The notes: a model not told the origin generated them from the sequence alone. A DNA stretch of 64,000 bases from Methanolapillus africanus (GCF_032714475.1 NZ_JAWDKD010000018.1:186001-250000); one strand, 5' to 3'. Shown: positions 17,371 through 26,111, numbered from the stretch's first letter. Translations and numbers: made by a program.

Positions 17371-18774
17371 ATGGACACGGACACTTTAATTTTAGCAATG
17401 CTCGGACTCATCGCATTTCTGTTATTGATAAACATTTTTTTAACGGCAGCGCGTAAAAACCGAATTAATTCGAAGGATTTGGAAGACAGCCGGATGTTGG
17501 ACGATTTGAAAAATTCGCTCTCAACTTCGTTGTCGTCGGACATTCGCGAACAAACGATTTTTGTACGGGATGAAGTCGGGCGGGAAATTTCCGGCATGGA
17601 CCGGCGCATGCGCGAAGACCTCGTTGTCAACCGGGAAGAACTGGGAATGTCGCTCAAACAAAATCGGGCGGAACTCACTGATTTGTTTATCGCGTTCAGT
17701 GATTCCCAAGACCGTAAATTCCTCAGTTTTGAACTGAAACAAGCTGAACTCAACAAAACAATTGAAGAGCGGCTGGATAAAATTCGCGGCCTGACGGAAC
17801 AAAAGATTGCGGAGCTTCAGGAATCCAACGCCAAGAAATTGGATGAAATGAAAAACGTGGTCGATGAAAAACTCCAGGAAAGCGTGGAGAAACGGTTCAA
17901 TGAATCGTTTAAAGGCATCAGCGACCGTTTGGACGAAGTGTTCAAAGGCCTCGGCGAAATGCAAACCCTCGCCGTCGGCGTCGGCGATTTAAAACGGGTG
18001 CTGACAAACGTCAAAACCCGCGGCACGTTCGGTGAAATCCAGCTCGGGACGCTTTTGGATCAATTCCTTTCCCCGGAACAATATGAGAAAAACGCCGCCA
18101 CCAAACCCAAAACCACCGAACGGGTCGAATACGCGATTCGTCTGCCCGGAAAGGATAACGGGGATGGAGCGGACGGAAAAATCGGAAACGGATCAATTCT
18201 TCTGGCGATTGATTCCAAATTTCCGATCGAAGATTATCAACGGCTGCTTGACGCCTACGATAATTGCCCGGACGAGATTGACTATTATGCGAAGCAAGTG
18301 GAAAACGCCGTTCGAAAAAACGCGAAAGATATTCGGGACAAATATATTAATCCGCCGTATACGACGGATTTTGCGATCATGTTCATTCCGATTGAAGGAC
18401 TGTACGCTGAAATCTTGCGCCGCCCCGGACTTTTTGAATCCGTTCAGCGCGATTACCAAGTGGCGATTGCCGGACCGACGACATTGGTGGCGTTTTTAAA
18501 CAGCCTTCAAATGGGATTCAAAACGCTCGCCGTTGAAAAACGGACCGGCGAAGTTTGGAAATTGCTCGGCGCCGTCAAAACCGAATTCACCAAATTCGGA
18601 ACATTGCTTGAAAAAACGCGGACAAAACTGGATGAAGCGGCCCGTGTTTTGGACGACGCGGATTCCAAAACAAGAAACATTACCCGTAAACTTCAAAAAA
18701 TACAGGAATTACCGCAAGAAGAAACGCGGCTGCTTCTGGAGAATCCGGATCAGTTGGAGGATATTGACATTTGA
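17371..18774 (+). CDS. rmuC: DNA recombination protein RmuC family
   Basis: 467-aa protein: one N-terminal membrane helix (about residues 7-27), a long coiled coil (about 35-200) and the RmuC nuclease-like domain. That domain shows the family segments TRGTFGEIQLGTLLDQFL, SILLAIDSKFPIEDYQRLLD, YTTDFAIMFIPIEGLYAEIL and VAIAGPTTLVAFLNSL. RmuC proteins limit inversions at short inverted repeats in E. coli and are predicted nucleases. That is an interesting function in a genome so rich in perfect palindromes, though the link is speculative. ATG 17371 has GAGG upstream. Confidence 0.92.
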   Translation: MDTDTLILAMLGLIAFLLLINIFLTAARKNRINSKDLEDSRMLDDLKNSLSTSLSSDIREQTIFVRDEVGREISGMDRRMREDLVVNREELGMSLKQNRAELTDLFIAFSDSQDRKFLSFELKQAELNKTIEERLDKIRGLTEQKIAELQESNAKKLDEMKNVVDEKLQESVEKRFNESFKGISDRLDEVFKGLGEMQTLAVGVGDLKRVLTNVKTRGTFGEIQLGTLLDQFLSPEQYEKNAATKPKTTERVEYAIRLPGKDNGDGADGKIGNGSILLAIDSKFPIEDYQRLLDAYDNCPDEIDYYAKQVENAVRKNAKDIRDKYINPPYTTDFAIMFIPIEGLYAEILRRPGLFESVQRDYQVAIAGPTTLVAFLNSLQMGFKTLAVEKRTGEVWKLLGAVKTEFTKFGTLLEKTRTKLDEAARVLDDADSKTRNITRKLQKIQELPQEETRLLLENPDQLEDIDI

Positions 18775-18796
18775 ATGTGCTGATTGTAACGGCGGG

Positions 18797-19069
18797 TTCC
18801 AACAATACAGCTGATTCCGGATCCGATTTGTACCTTCAGTTTACAGTTCCGATTGCATCTGTGTTGCGATTCCGATTTGTACCTGCAGTTGACAGTTCAG
18901 ATTGCATCTGCGTTGCAATTCCCAATTCCGAGCATCGGAATCCGATTAAACAGACGCGAAACGCGTCTGTTTAATCGGGATGGTTTTCTTGACATCGGTA
19001 AAAATCAACCCACAGATTCGCATGTCTAAACGAAATTTGTCGCCATAACGCGCGCACGGGGCAACGCTC
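18797..19069. repeat. Dispersed composite repeat, copy 6
   Basis: Begins about 20 nt after the rmuC stop with CCAACAATACAG and TTTGTACCTTCAG-type units. A perfect 17-bp hairpin (18942-18958 / 18962-18978, loop AAA) follows, then GGGATGGTTTTCTTGACATC and the core at 19037-19069. The core is downstream of purF. Confidence 0.85.
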
Positions 19070-19131
19070 AAAAAAAAAGAAATGAAAACAGAAAAAGAAC
19101 AAAAAGAAAAACAAAAATAAATACAGAAAAA

Positions 19132-19165
19132 TCAGGAGATGAAATAACTTTATTTCAAATCCTGA
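19132..19165 (-). terminator. Interrupted inverted repeat spanning the purF stop codon
   Basis: TCAGGA-gat-GAAATAA-ct-TTATTTC-aaa-TCCTGA forms a two-part stem that includes the stop codon. On the minus strand it is followed by a T-rich run. It is a probable purF terminator. Confidence 0.45.
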
Positions 19166-20586
19166 ACCGGGATGAAATCATCCACCCGGCATTGTTTCCG
19201 GCAGCATTTTTCGCCTGGAATATCGACCGGATACTGTTCGGTGACGCAGCCGAGGCAAAGCCGGCTTTTGTCGATGCCGATCGCTTTGACGAGACCATCG
19301 ATGCTGAGGTAACCGATTGTATCCGCGTTGACCGCTGCGCAAACGCCTTCAATGGTTTTGTGAACGGCGATCAATTCGTCGCGGGTCGGCATGTCAATAC
19401 CGAGGTAGCACGGACCGATGATCGGCGGACTGGCGACTCTTAAGTGAACTTCTTTGGCGCCGGCCCGTTTAATCATATCGATAATCCGGCGGGACGTTGT
19501 GCCGCGAACGACGCTGTCGTCCACCAAAACCACGCTGTTGTCTCTCAAATTGTCGTTGATGGTGTTCATTTTCAAACGAACGGCCATTTCACGGGCTTCT
19601 TGAGACGGCAGAATAAAAGTACGTCCGATGTAACGGTTTTTCATCAAGCCTTCCAAATATTTGATTTTGGATTCGCGGGCATAACCGATGGCGGCCGCAA
19701 TACCGGAGTCCGGAACCGGCGAAATGATGTCGGCGTCGGCCGGATGTTCCAGAGCAAGCTGCTTTCCGATCCGCTCCCGGGCGGCGTAGACCAATTGGCC
19801 GTCAATGATGGAGTCGGGGCGCGCCAAATAAATAAATTCAAAAATACAGTGGGCTGCGACATCTTCTTTGTTTGTTTGGTAGCTTTCCACTTTGCCTTCT
19901 TTGGTAAAGGCGAGGATTTCACCGGATTTGACGTCGCGGACAAATTTACCGTTGATGGCGTCAAGCGCAACACTTTCGGAAACAACGGCATAACCGCCGT
20001 CGATTTCGCCGTAGCAGAGCGGTTTGATGCCGAACGGGTCGCGAACGGCATAAAGGTCGCCGTTAATCATAATCACCAAAGAATAAGAACCGTTAACCCG
20101 ACGCATGACATTTTTAATCGCGTCGACGGCGCTGTGTTTGAGGAGTTCTTTCACCAAAAGAAGCGCAATCACTTCAACGTCCAAATCGGTTGTAAAAATA
20201 CGTCCTTCCGATTCAAGTTCGTCTCTTAAAAGAGCCGCATTGACCAAACTGCCGTTGTGGGCCAAAGCAATGGTGCCGCCCTTGAAATTTAAAACGAAAG
20301 GCTGGCAATTTTCAAGATTATGCGTCCCTTTGGTCGCGTTTCGAACATGTCCGACACCGACATATCCGAGCAGATCTTGAATTTTTTGTTTAGAATAAGC
20401 TTCGGACACGAGTCCCATGCTTTTAATGGATTTGGATTTGGAACCGTCAAAAACAACAATTCCCGTTGAATCTTGACCACGGTGCTGAAGCGCGTAAAGC
20501 GCGTAATAAAGTTTAAAAGCGACAATATTCGTCGGCGGCGCCGGATCATGTAAAATAGCGCCCGCGACACCACATTCTTCTTTCAA
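19150..20586 (-). CDS. purF: Amidophosphoribosyltransferase (PurF)
   Basis: First committed step of purine synthesis: PRPP and glutamine give phosphoribosylamine. The N-terminal class II glutaminase domain starts MKEECGVAGAIL; the nucleophile Cys5 must become N-terminal by removal of a short leader, as in related PurF proteins. ALQHRGQDSTGI and AHNGSLVNAALL are typical glutaminase segments. The phosphoribosyltransferase domain carries the PRPP loop NSVVVLVDDSVVRGTTSRRI near residue 345 and PVPDSGIAAAIGYA. A C-terminal Cys-rich tail (CLGC...CCRKQC) resembles the iron-sulfur-binding form. 478 aa. GTGGT lies upstream of ATG 20586. Confidence 0.95.
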   Translation of the reverse strand: MKEECGVAGAILHDPAPPTNIVAFKLYYALYALQHRGQDSTGIVVFDGSKSKSIKSMGLVSEAYSKQKIQDLLGYVGVGHVRNATKGTHNLENCQPFVLNFKGGTIALAHNGSLVNAALLRDELESEGRIFTTDLDVEVIALLLVKELLKHSAVDAIKNVMRRVNGSYSLVIMINGDLYAVRDPFGIKPLCYGEIDGGYAVVSESVALDAINGKFVRDVKSGEILAFTKEGKVESYQTNKEDVAAHCIFEFIYLARPDSIIDGQLVYAARERIGKQLALEHPADADIISPVPDSGIAAAIGYARESKIKYLEGLMKNRYIGRTFILPSQEAREMAVRLKMNTINDNLRDNSVVLVDDSVVRGTTSRRIIDMIKRAGAKEVHLRVASPPIIGPCYLGIDMPTRDELIAVHKTIEGVCAAVNADTIGYLSIDGLVKAIGIDKSRLCLGCVTEQYPVDIPGEKCCRKQCRVDDFIPVQDLK

Positions 20587-20901
20587 GGAGTACCACCCGG
20601 AAGTAATTTTTTATCAAGATATTTATCTTCGGCATGAAAAAATAAATTTTTCGATCCGGTCAGATGACGATTCCGATCTCTTTCGTTTTTCAAGATAATA
20701 CAATCAATAGACTGTTTCCGAACAAATATGTTACGGACAAAAAGGAATATTATTTTGTCCTATTTTAATTTAATTTTCACTAATGTTCATCAAGCATCAA
20801 GCCGAAAATGAGTGAACAATTAACAACAGGTTGTGAAAAACATAACGAAAAATGATGAAATATCAGAAAGTTAACAATGCCGTTCGGATATTTTGAATAA
20901 A
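20587..20901. other. AT-rich spacer between purF and the toxin locus
   Basis: No gene, hairpin or dispersed-repeat core is visible. It presumably holds the purF promoter on the minus strand, but I could not single out one TATA box. Confidence 0.4.
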
Positions 20902-21451
20902 TTATTTTATCAACGCGCATTGTGGAATTTTATTAATTTTACAATAATTCAAACATTGCTTCTCCAATGTAGTAAAATCACAACATCTGGTTTTTAAACT
21001 TTGATGTGGCTCGCCCTCTGTAATTCTGTAATACAAGCGACGAGCATTGTTAAGAATAATAGATTTATTTTTTAAAGAGTTACACCATGAAAGTTGCTTC
21101 TGTAAAAGATTTTTGTAATTCAATTCATCTTTTGTATTGGTCGGCAATGATGAGATATCGACTTTTGTGAGTAAATACTCCGGAACAGGAATCCATATTA
21201 TTAAAATTGATAGCACCACACTCCCCATCATTTATTTTCAAAAAATCAATGGTATTCTCCATATTTTTGTGCTTGTGCTTCGGAGAAGTTAAAGATGCAT
21301 AATAATGAAAATCATTGATTGTAAAGACAATACCAATAAATGGGCGGTCGGTTTTTGAAAAAGTGTTATCCGGAACTCGATGATCAAATTGATACAAAAA
21401 ATTACAATAAGATGAGTCAATTGTGAAAAAGGATAGCCTATCGGTTGTCAT
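20902..21451 (-). pseudogene. toxN: ToxN/AbiQ family endoribonuclease toxin, frameshifted
   Basis: Two overlapping frames together give one complete ToxN-like protein of about 182 aa, the normal size. The first frame (21451 to about 21194) reads FFTIDSSYCNFLYQFDHRVP, FIGIVFTINDFHYYASLTSP and KHKHKNMENTIDFLKIN, then CGAINFNNM. The second (about 21192 to 20902) continues IPVPEYLLTKVDI, YKNLLQKQLSWCN and CCDFTTLEKQC. ToxN proteins read xGLINLKFMIPI at the junction, so the two halves join exactly if one G of the GG at plus positions 21193-21194 is removed. The LTSPK motif holds the Thr, Ser and Lys implicated in ToxN catalysis. ATG 21451 has GAGG eight bases upstream. The locus is much more AT-rich than purF. 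A truncated 108-aa product would lack the C-terminal half; sequencing error remains possible. Confidence 0.85.
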
Positions 21452-21478
21452 AATATATTCCTCTTTTTTAGAATAAGG

Positions 21479-21501
21479 GTGGCAGGCATTTCACCTGCCA
21501 C
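21479..21501 (-). terminator. Hairpin between ToxI repeats and toxN
   Basis: Perfect 8-bp stem GTGGCAGG/CCTGCCAC with loop TGAAATG (minus-strand reading), between the last ToxI repeat and the toxN ribosome-binding site. Type III loci have a terminator here that limits toxin expression relative to antitoxin RNA. No strong U-tract follows on the minus strand, so attenuation or processing is an inference. Confidence 0.6.
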
Positions 21502-21608
21502 TTTTTTGGTTCCCACTTAAAGGTAGGGTACACCCGCTTTTTTGGTTCTCACTTAAGGGTAGAGTACACCCGCTTTTTTGGTTCTCACTTAAGGGTAGAG
21601 TACACCCG
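21501..21608 (-). ncRNA. toxI: ToxI-type antitoxin RNA, three 36-nt tandem repeats
   Basis: Three head-to-tail units of exactly 36 nt (21573-21608, 21537-21572, 21501-21536). Two are identical, and the unit nearest toxN differs at three positions. On the minus strand each contains GTACTCTACCCTTAAGTG or its variant ending CTACCTTTAAGTG. From memory this core matches the Pectobacterium ToxI repeat, which is also 36 nt and present in 5.5 copies. In known systems ToxN cuts the precursor into single pseudoknot units that then inhibit it in a closed ring. The order promoter, repeats, hairpin, toxin is the standard type III arrangement. Confidence 0.85.
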
Positions 21609-21667
21609 CTTTTTTTGAGATAAGAATAGACAACCGTAAAGAATTGCAATAAATGATACATCCAAAG

Positions 21668-21680
21668 ATTATATAACATT
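21668..21680 (-). promoter_or_regulatory. Promoter of the toxIN locus
   Basis: Minus-strand TATA box ATGTTATATAATC, preceded by purine-rich CGAAAATG as a possible TFB element. Transcription should start about 25 nt downstream, near 21645, some 35-40 nt before the first ToxI repeat. Confidence 0.55.
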
Positions 21681-21737
21681 TTCGAAATTAAGAGTGAATC
21701 TAAAAAATATAAAAAAGTTGATTATTTCAAAAAAAAA

Positions 21738-21757
21738 GGCGCATGAAACCATGCGCC
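21738..21757 (-). terminator. Terminator of the LSm-L37e operon
   Basis: Perfect 8-bp stem GGCGCATG/CATGCGCC with loop GTTT, followed on the minus strand by a run of nine T. It lies 42 nt past the L37e stop codon. Confidence 0.75.
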
Positions 21758-21799
21758 TTTTCATATTCTTCATTTTGAATGATAATTTCTGCAAGAAGA

Positions 21800-21982
21800 T
21801 TACCAGTCGCCGTTCAGGCCGGACTTTCTGACCCACTTGTAGTTTCTGAGTTTGGCGGATCTGCCAAAGCCGCACGAAACACACTGTTTGGTGTGGATGT
21901 TAAATGATGTGCTGCCGCATCTTCTGCATTTCATGTGCGTTCGTTTTTGTCTCTGACCCATTGAGGGCGTTCCTTTAACCAT
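21800..21982 (-). CDS. rpl37e: Large ribosomal subunit protein eL37 (L37e)
   Basis: 60-aa zinc-binding ribosomal protein beginning MVKGTPSMGQRQKRTHMKCR, with the zinc motif CRRCGST...CVSCGFG (two CxxC pairs) and the basic tail KLRNYKWVRKSG. Length and sequence are normal. It lies about 110 nt downstream of the LSm gene on the same strand, an association common in archaea. Confidence 0.97.
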   Translation of the reverse strand: MVKGTPSMGQRQKRTHMKCRRCGSTSFNIHTKQCVSCGFGRSAKLRNYKWVRKSGLNGDW

Positions 21983-22090
21983 TTTATTTCACCTTAAGTT
22001 GAATTTGTAAATTGAATAAATGTCATTTGAATTGACGTTTAGAATGACGTGTAAATTGAATCATTGATTATAAAATTGACGGCATTGGTC

Positions 22091-22309
22091 TTACGGTGAA
22101 ACGTAGACGATGTTGTCGCCGCGGACAATCAAACTCGGGTATTTCTTGACGCAAACGCCTTCTTTCAATTCTTCGGCATTGTCCAGAACGAGATTCATGT
22201 GAATATCGTATCCTTTTAATTCTCCTCGAAACTCGCGTCCGCCCTTTAAGCGTGCGATAACCGGCTTGTTTAAAGCGTCATTTAAAACATCAAGAGGTCT
22301 GTTTGTCAT
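22091..22309 (-). CDS. LSm family RNA-binding protein (archaeal SmAP)
   Basis: 72-aa Sm fold. The Sm1 motif RLKGGREFRGELKGYDIHMN and the Sm2 motif LIVRGDNIVYV are both complete, including the conserved Asn in HMNLVL and the RGD-type triplet that bind uridine-rich RNA. It should form a heptameric ring involved in RNA metabolism. It is encoded directly upstream of L37e and likely cotranscribed with it. Confidence 0.96.
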   Translation of the reverse strand: MTNRPLDVLNDALNKPVIARLKGGREFRGELKGYDIHMNLVLDNAEELKEGVCVKKYPSLIVRGDNIVYVSP

Positions 22310-22617
22310 AATATTTTGCCTCAGTTAAAACTGGATCAATGAAATAATGAAAGATATTTATGAAGAGTTGAAACAACAAGGAGTAATACAATTAATCCTA
22401 TATAATTCTCTTCCCAAAATCTGTCAAAATAGGAATCTGTGTAAGAAATGAATGAATATATTTAAACGTATCCCAAAAAAGCAGGTTCAATACGTTTTTA
22501 ACCGCCTGTTTGCCGCCTCATTCGCAAAGTCTTTTGGATTTGTCCGTCCGATTTGAAAAAGACCGGCTCAAAAAAAATTATTTGGAAAATAATTTTGAAA
22601 ATAATTTTGAAAAACAA
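22310..22617. other. AT-rich spacer upstream of the LSm gene
   Basis: Holds the presumed minus-strand LSm-L37e promoter region. No gene, hairpin or dispersed-repeat core was seen. Confidence 0.4.
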
Positions 22618-24075
22618 TTATTTTCGAAATAACTCTTGGAGCATGTCGCAAATCCGAATAATTTTAAGAGCCGCGTCGACCGCGTCCGTTCCGAAAACCC
22701 GGATGACCGCTTCTTTGCCGACATCGCCCGCATCATAAATAAGATCCGGAACAACGTCGCCGTTCTTGGAAATGGCGCTCACCGACCCCCATTCTTCTTT
22801 GCGGACGTAATTTTTCGGCTCGTCCTCCCTTTTGAAAAAGAGGTTCGTATAACCGGCTTTTTGAGACGCTTCGAGAATGAGCGGCGAATATTTTAAATTA
22901 ATACATGCCCGGACGGCCGGGTCAAATTTTTGAGCCGCGTCGACGGCTTTCATCAAATGCGTGCCGGACCCGAACGACGGAAAACCGACCGCTTTCACCG
23001 ACGTAAACGCGCCTTTACGGTCATGAACTTTATGAATCCGTCCCGGGAACGCGGCGCCGGTTGACAAAAATGTTCCAAACGCGTCCGAATCTTTTAAAAC
23101 GAACGGATGCGTCGGCGACGGATAAGCATCGGCCGCATAATAATTTTCAATCGTCGTGTTTCTGTAAATATCGGGAACAGTCATGACAATATTGGTGCCG
23201 ACCTCCGGAATCAACTGCGGAAAAACAGTGCTGTTCTTGAGCAGATCAAAAGCGGACAGAATATTTTCAATGACGAGCGCCCGCTCACGGAGAAGATTGG
23301 CGTATCCGGCCGGGTTGACCGGCGGCACGCCGTTTCCGACTTTTTCGGAATAGGAAATCGCGTCGGTGACAAATTTCTTCGTCATCCGGCAGGCAACGGG
23401 GAACGGATAGCCGCGCGCCAAATGGGCGACCAAAGCGGATGAAAATGTGCAGCCGGTCCCATGAGTTCCACCGCTGACGAAGTTTCCGGGAAGAACGGTA
23501 AACACGCCGGCAGCAGAATCATAAATCGTATCGGACGCATCTAAATGACCGCCGGTGACCACCACATATTTGACGCCGGTTTTGGCAATTTCAATGGCGG
23601 CAGCTTTAGCGTCTTCCGGCGTTTCAATTTTGACGCCGGACAGAATTTCCGCTTCCTTGATGTTCGGGGTGACGGCAAAAGAGACCGGCAGAAGGCTTTT
23701 TTTCATCCAGGAAACGGCGTCGTTTTGAAGAAGAGCGCCGCCGGCTTCGGCCGACATGACGGGATCGACCACCAGCAAAATCTTATTTTCCGACACTTTT
23801 TTGGCGACCGCTTTGACAATATCCGAAGAGGAGAGCATGCCGGTTTTGGCAAAAGAAACCGCCATGTCCGAACAAACCGCATCGATTTGAGATTCAATGA
23901 CCGGAACCGGCAAATCGAATACGGATTTAACGCCGGTCGTGTTTTGAGACGTCACCGAAACGATGACGCAGGCGCCGTGGACGCCCAACGTTGAAAAAGT
24001 TTTAACGTCCGCTTGAATGCCCGCGCCGCCGCCGGAATCGCTCCCGGCGATTGTCATAACAACCTTTTTTTTCAC
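22618..24075 (-). CDS. thiDN: ThiD-ThiN fusion (HMP-P kinase / thiamine-phosphate synthase)
   Basis: Bifunctional thiamine enzyme. The N-terminal ribokinase-fold ThiD domain (about residues 1-265) phosphorylates hydroxymethylpyrimidine; it carries TIAGSDSGGGAGIQADVKTF, DPVMSAEAGGALL and the anion-hole motif GGTHGTGCTFSSAL. The C-terminal ThiN domain (about 290-485) couples HMP-PP with thiazole phosphate; it shows PQLIPEVGTNIVMTVPD, AVGFPSFGSGTHLMKAVD, RACINLKYSPLILEA and PDLIYDAGDVGKEAVIRVFG. This ThiD-ThiN fusion is the usual archaeal arrangement in organisms without ThiE. 485 aa. No THI element or riboswitch is evident upstream. Confidence 0.94.
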   Translation of the reverse strand: MKKKVVMTIAGSDSGGGAGIQADVKTFSTLGVHGACVIVSVTSQNTTGVKSVFDLPVPVIESQIDAVCSDMAVSFAKTGMLSSSDIVKAVAKKVSENKILLVVDPVMSAEAGGALLQNDAVSWMKKSLLPVSFAVTPNIKEAEILSGVKIETPEDAKAAAIEIAKTGVKYVVVTGGHLDASDTIYDSAAGVFTVLPGNFVSGGTHGTGCTFSSALVAHLARGYPFPVACRMTKKFVTDAISYSEKVGNGVPPVNPAGYANLLRERALVIENILSAFDLLKNSTVFPQLIPEVGTNIVMTVPDIYRNTTIENYYAADAYPSPTHPFVLKDSDAFGTFLSTGAAFPGRIHKVHDRKGAFTSVKAVGFPSFGSGTHLMKAVDAAQKFDPAVRACINLKYSPLILEASQKAGYTNLFFKREDEPKNYVRKEEWGSVSAISKNGDVVPDLIYDAGDVGKEAVIRVFGTDAVDAALKIIRICDMLQELFRK

Positions 24076-24248
24076 AAAACCCCCCCGTTTCAGAAAAATT
24101 ATCTTAAAACCAGAAAATCAGATGATGAACAATGAATTATGATTGAATATATAAAATAAAATCAAAAACTATATGAACTCTTCCGACCGAATCCACATTT
24201 TTTGAAAAATATAAAAAATAAATGAAAAATATTAGAATTCAATTGGTT

Positions 24249-24360
24249 GAGTTCAGTTGTTTGAATTCAGTTGTTTGAATTCAGTTGTTTGAATTCAGTT
24301 GTTTGAATTCAGTTGTTTGAATTCAGTTGTTTGAGTTCAGCTGTTTGAATTCAGTCGTTC
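24249..24360. repeat. 14-bp minisatellite at the elp3 3' end
   Basis: Eight consecutive 14-nt units of GAATTCAGTTGTTT (units 1, 7 and 8 slightly diverged). The last unit covers the elp3 stop codon at 24351-24353 and its final codons. The period is exact, each unit holds an EcoRI-like GAATTC, and slippage-driven copy change is likely. Confidence 0.9.
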
Positions 24361-26111
24361 AAGTTTTTCGTCATGTAAGTGCCGTCAAACTCGTAACCGT
24401 ATTTCCGATAGTATTCCCGAACACCAATGCCGCTGATGACGGAGATTTTGGAAAATCCACCGTCCGCCGCAATTTCTTCCGCTTTTTGAATCAGTTCCTT
24501 GCCATATCCGCGGTGCTGCCAAGTTCTGTTTTTCTCTGTTTTTTTAGCGGATTGATTATCGACCGATTCGCCGATCGGCGTGAGTGAACCATACACGTGC
24601 AGTTCCCGGGTCAGCGCCGCATTTCTCAATTCGGGACGGTGGGGCGCGTTTGGAAAACGAAGCCGGAGGAATCCGATTAAAACGTCCGCCACCGGATCTT
24701 CAAAAGAAATAAAGTGTTCCGTTCCGCCGCAGCTGTCGTATTTTTCAACCATCAGCTCAATATTTTCCGGATGGGGCGGATTTTTCTTGAGAATATTGTG
24801 GCCGACTTCACGGCAGCGGATGCATTGACATTTTTTGCCGCGGGCGTGCAATCTTTCTTCCGCCAGCTGCCGGACATTGCTCTTTTTGATGCCGGCCAGA
24901 ATCTGATTGGCGGGAATGTCGCGCTGAATCCGCTGCAGACGCGTCCATTTCGGCAGAATTTCTTTGATTTGGGACACCAGTTCAGGACCGTTGGCGTCGT
25001 CGAGCGGCTTATAGTCACCGGCCTGCCACAGGTCGCACAGTTTCGTTCCTTCTGTCACCAGCGTCGGATAAATCTTAAGGTAGTCGGGTTTGAAACCGGG
25101 ATCGGAGAAGAGTGTTTTGAATCCCTCAATGTCGCGGTCCAAATCGGTATCAAAAAGCCCGGGCATCATGTGAAAACCGACTTTAAAGGCGCTGTCCCGA
25201 AGGCGGCGGTTGGCGTCAACCGTTTCCGCAACGGTGTGTCCGCGGTTCATTTTGAGCAGAACGTCTTCATAGACGCTTTGAACGCCGAGTTCCACTTTTG
25301 TGCCGCCGATTTTTAAAAATTCGTCGATATGTTCTTCTTTCGCCCAATCGGGACGGGTTTCAAGCGTCATGCCGACGTTTCGGACGTAAGCGGTTTCATT
25401 GGCTTTTTGGACGTCCTCAAGCGTGATGTACGGTTCGTAAGAATCGTGATTACCGGACCCGATTTTTTGAACATTTCGGCGCCATTTCGGAATATGATTT
25501 TGGCTTTCAGATTGCAAATCCGCATCACCGGACAAATCCATTCCGTCTTCAAAATCGTTCATCGCTTCCAAGCATCTTTTAACAAACCATTCCTGGTAGT
25601 CGATGGTTCGGGCGGAAAAGGTGCCGCCCATAATGATAAGCTCCGCTTTGGTGACGTCGTGACCGATGGTCGCCAGCTGCCGGAGCCGGGAACTGACTTG
25701 ATTGTACGGGTCAAAGTGAAAATCAAAAGCACGCATAGCTGCCGGCTCTTTGCCCATGTAACTTTGCGGGGAATGGAAATCGGAATCCGGACCGCCGGGG
25801 CAGGGAATACACTGACCGTGCGGGCAGGGCGCCGGCGACGTCATGGCCGCCAAAACGGCGACGCCGGAGATTGTTCGAACCGGTTTTCGCTGAAGAATGT
25901 CGCGGACGGCTTTTTGTTCGTCCGGATTGCCGCGCAAAATGATATCGCCGTTGCTCGGCAGGGTTTTAAGGCGGTAAGCCTTGCACACATTTTTCTTGAC
26001 GCGCATGAGATCGTTTTCGGTTTCGATTTCTCCGGAGAGAACCTTTTCCAAAACCTCACGGCACGCTTTGTTGAACAGTGCGTCCGATTCGTCGTATTCC
26101 TGATAACTCAT
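24351..26111 (-). CDS. elp3: Elp3 family tRNA U34 modification enzyme (radical SAM-acetyltransferase)
   Basis: Installs carboxymethyl groups on wobble uridine of tRNAs using acetyl-CoA and SAM. The radical SAM cluster motif is CPHGQCIPC (Cys96, 101, 104), followed by the family signature CPGGPDSDFHSPQSYMGKEP. Further conserved parts are TLETRPDW, TKVELGVQSVY and KIYPTLVTEGTKL. The C-terminal acetyltransferase domain (about residues 480-586) has WQHRGYGKELIQKAEE and REYYRKYGYEFDGTYM. 586 aa, slightly longer than many archaeal homologues. The end of the gene runs into a minisatellite. Confidence 0.95.
   Translation of the reverse strand: MSYQEYDESDALFNKACREVLEKVLSGEIETENDLMRVKKNVCKAYRLKTLPSNGDIILRGNPDEQKAVRDILQRKPVRTISGVAVLAAMTSPAPCPHGQCIPCPGGPDSDFHSPQSYMGKEPAAMRAFDFHFDPYNQVSSRLRQLATIGHDVTKAELIIMGGTFSARTIDYQEWFVKRCLEAMNDFEDGMDLSGDADLQSESQNHIPKWRRNVQKIGSGNHDSYEPYITLEDVQKANETAYVRNVGMTLETRPDWAKEEHIDEFLKIGGTKVELGVQSVYEDVLLKMNRGHTVAETVDANRRLRDSAFKVGFHMMPGLFDTDLDRDIEGFKTLFSDPGFKPDYLKIYPTLVTEGTKLCDLWQAGDYKPLDDANGPELVSQIKEILPKWTRLQRIQRDIPANQILAGIKKSNVRQLAEERLHARGKKCQCIRCREVGHNILKKNPPHPENIELMVEKYDSCGGTEHFISFEDPVADVLIGFLRLRFPNAPHRPELRNAALTRELHVYGSLTPIGESVDNQSAKKTEKNRTWQHRGYGKELIQKAEEIAADGGFSKISVISGIGVREYYRKYGYEFDGTYMTKNLND

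Noticed and set aside
21491..21679. A 62-aa open frame with a 12-residue repeat (SGCTLPLSENQK)
   Set aside because: It is the accidental translation of the 36-nt ToxI repeats, whose length is a multiple of three; the RNA interpretation explains the arrangement with toxN far better.
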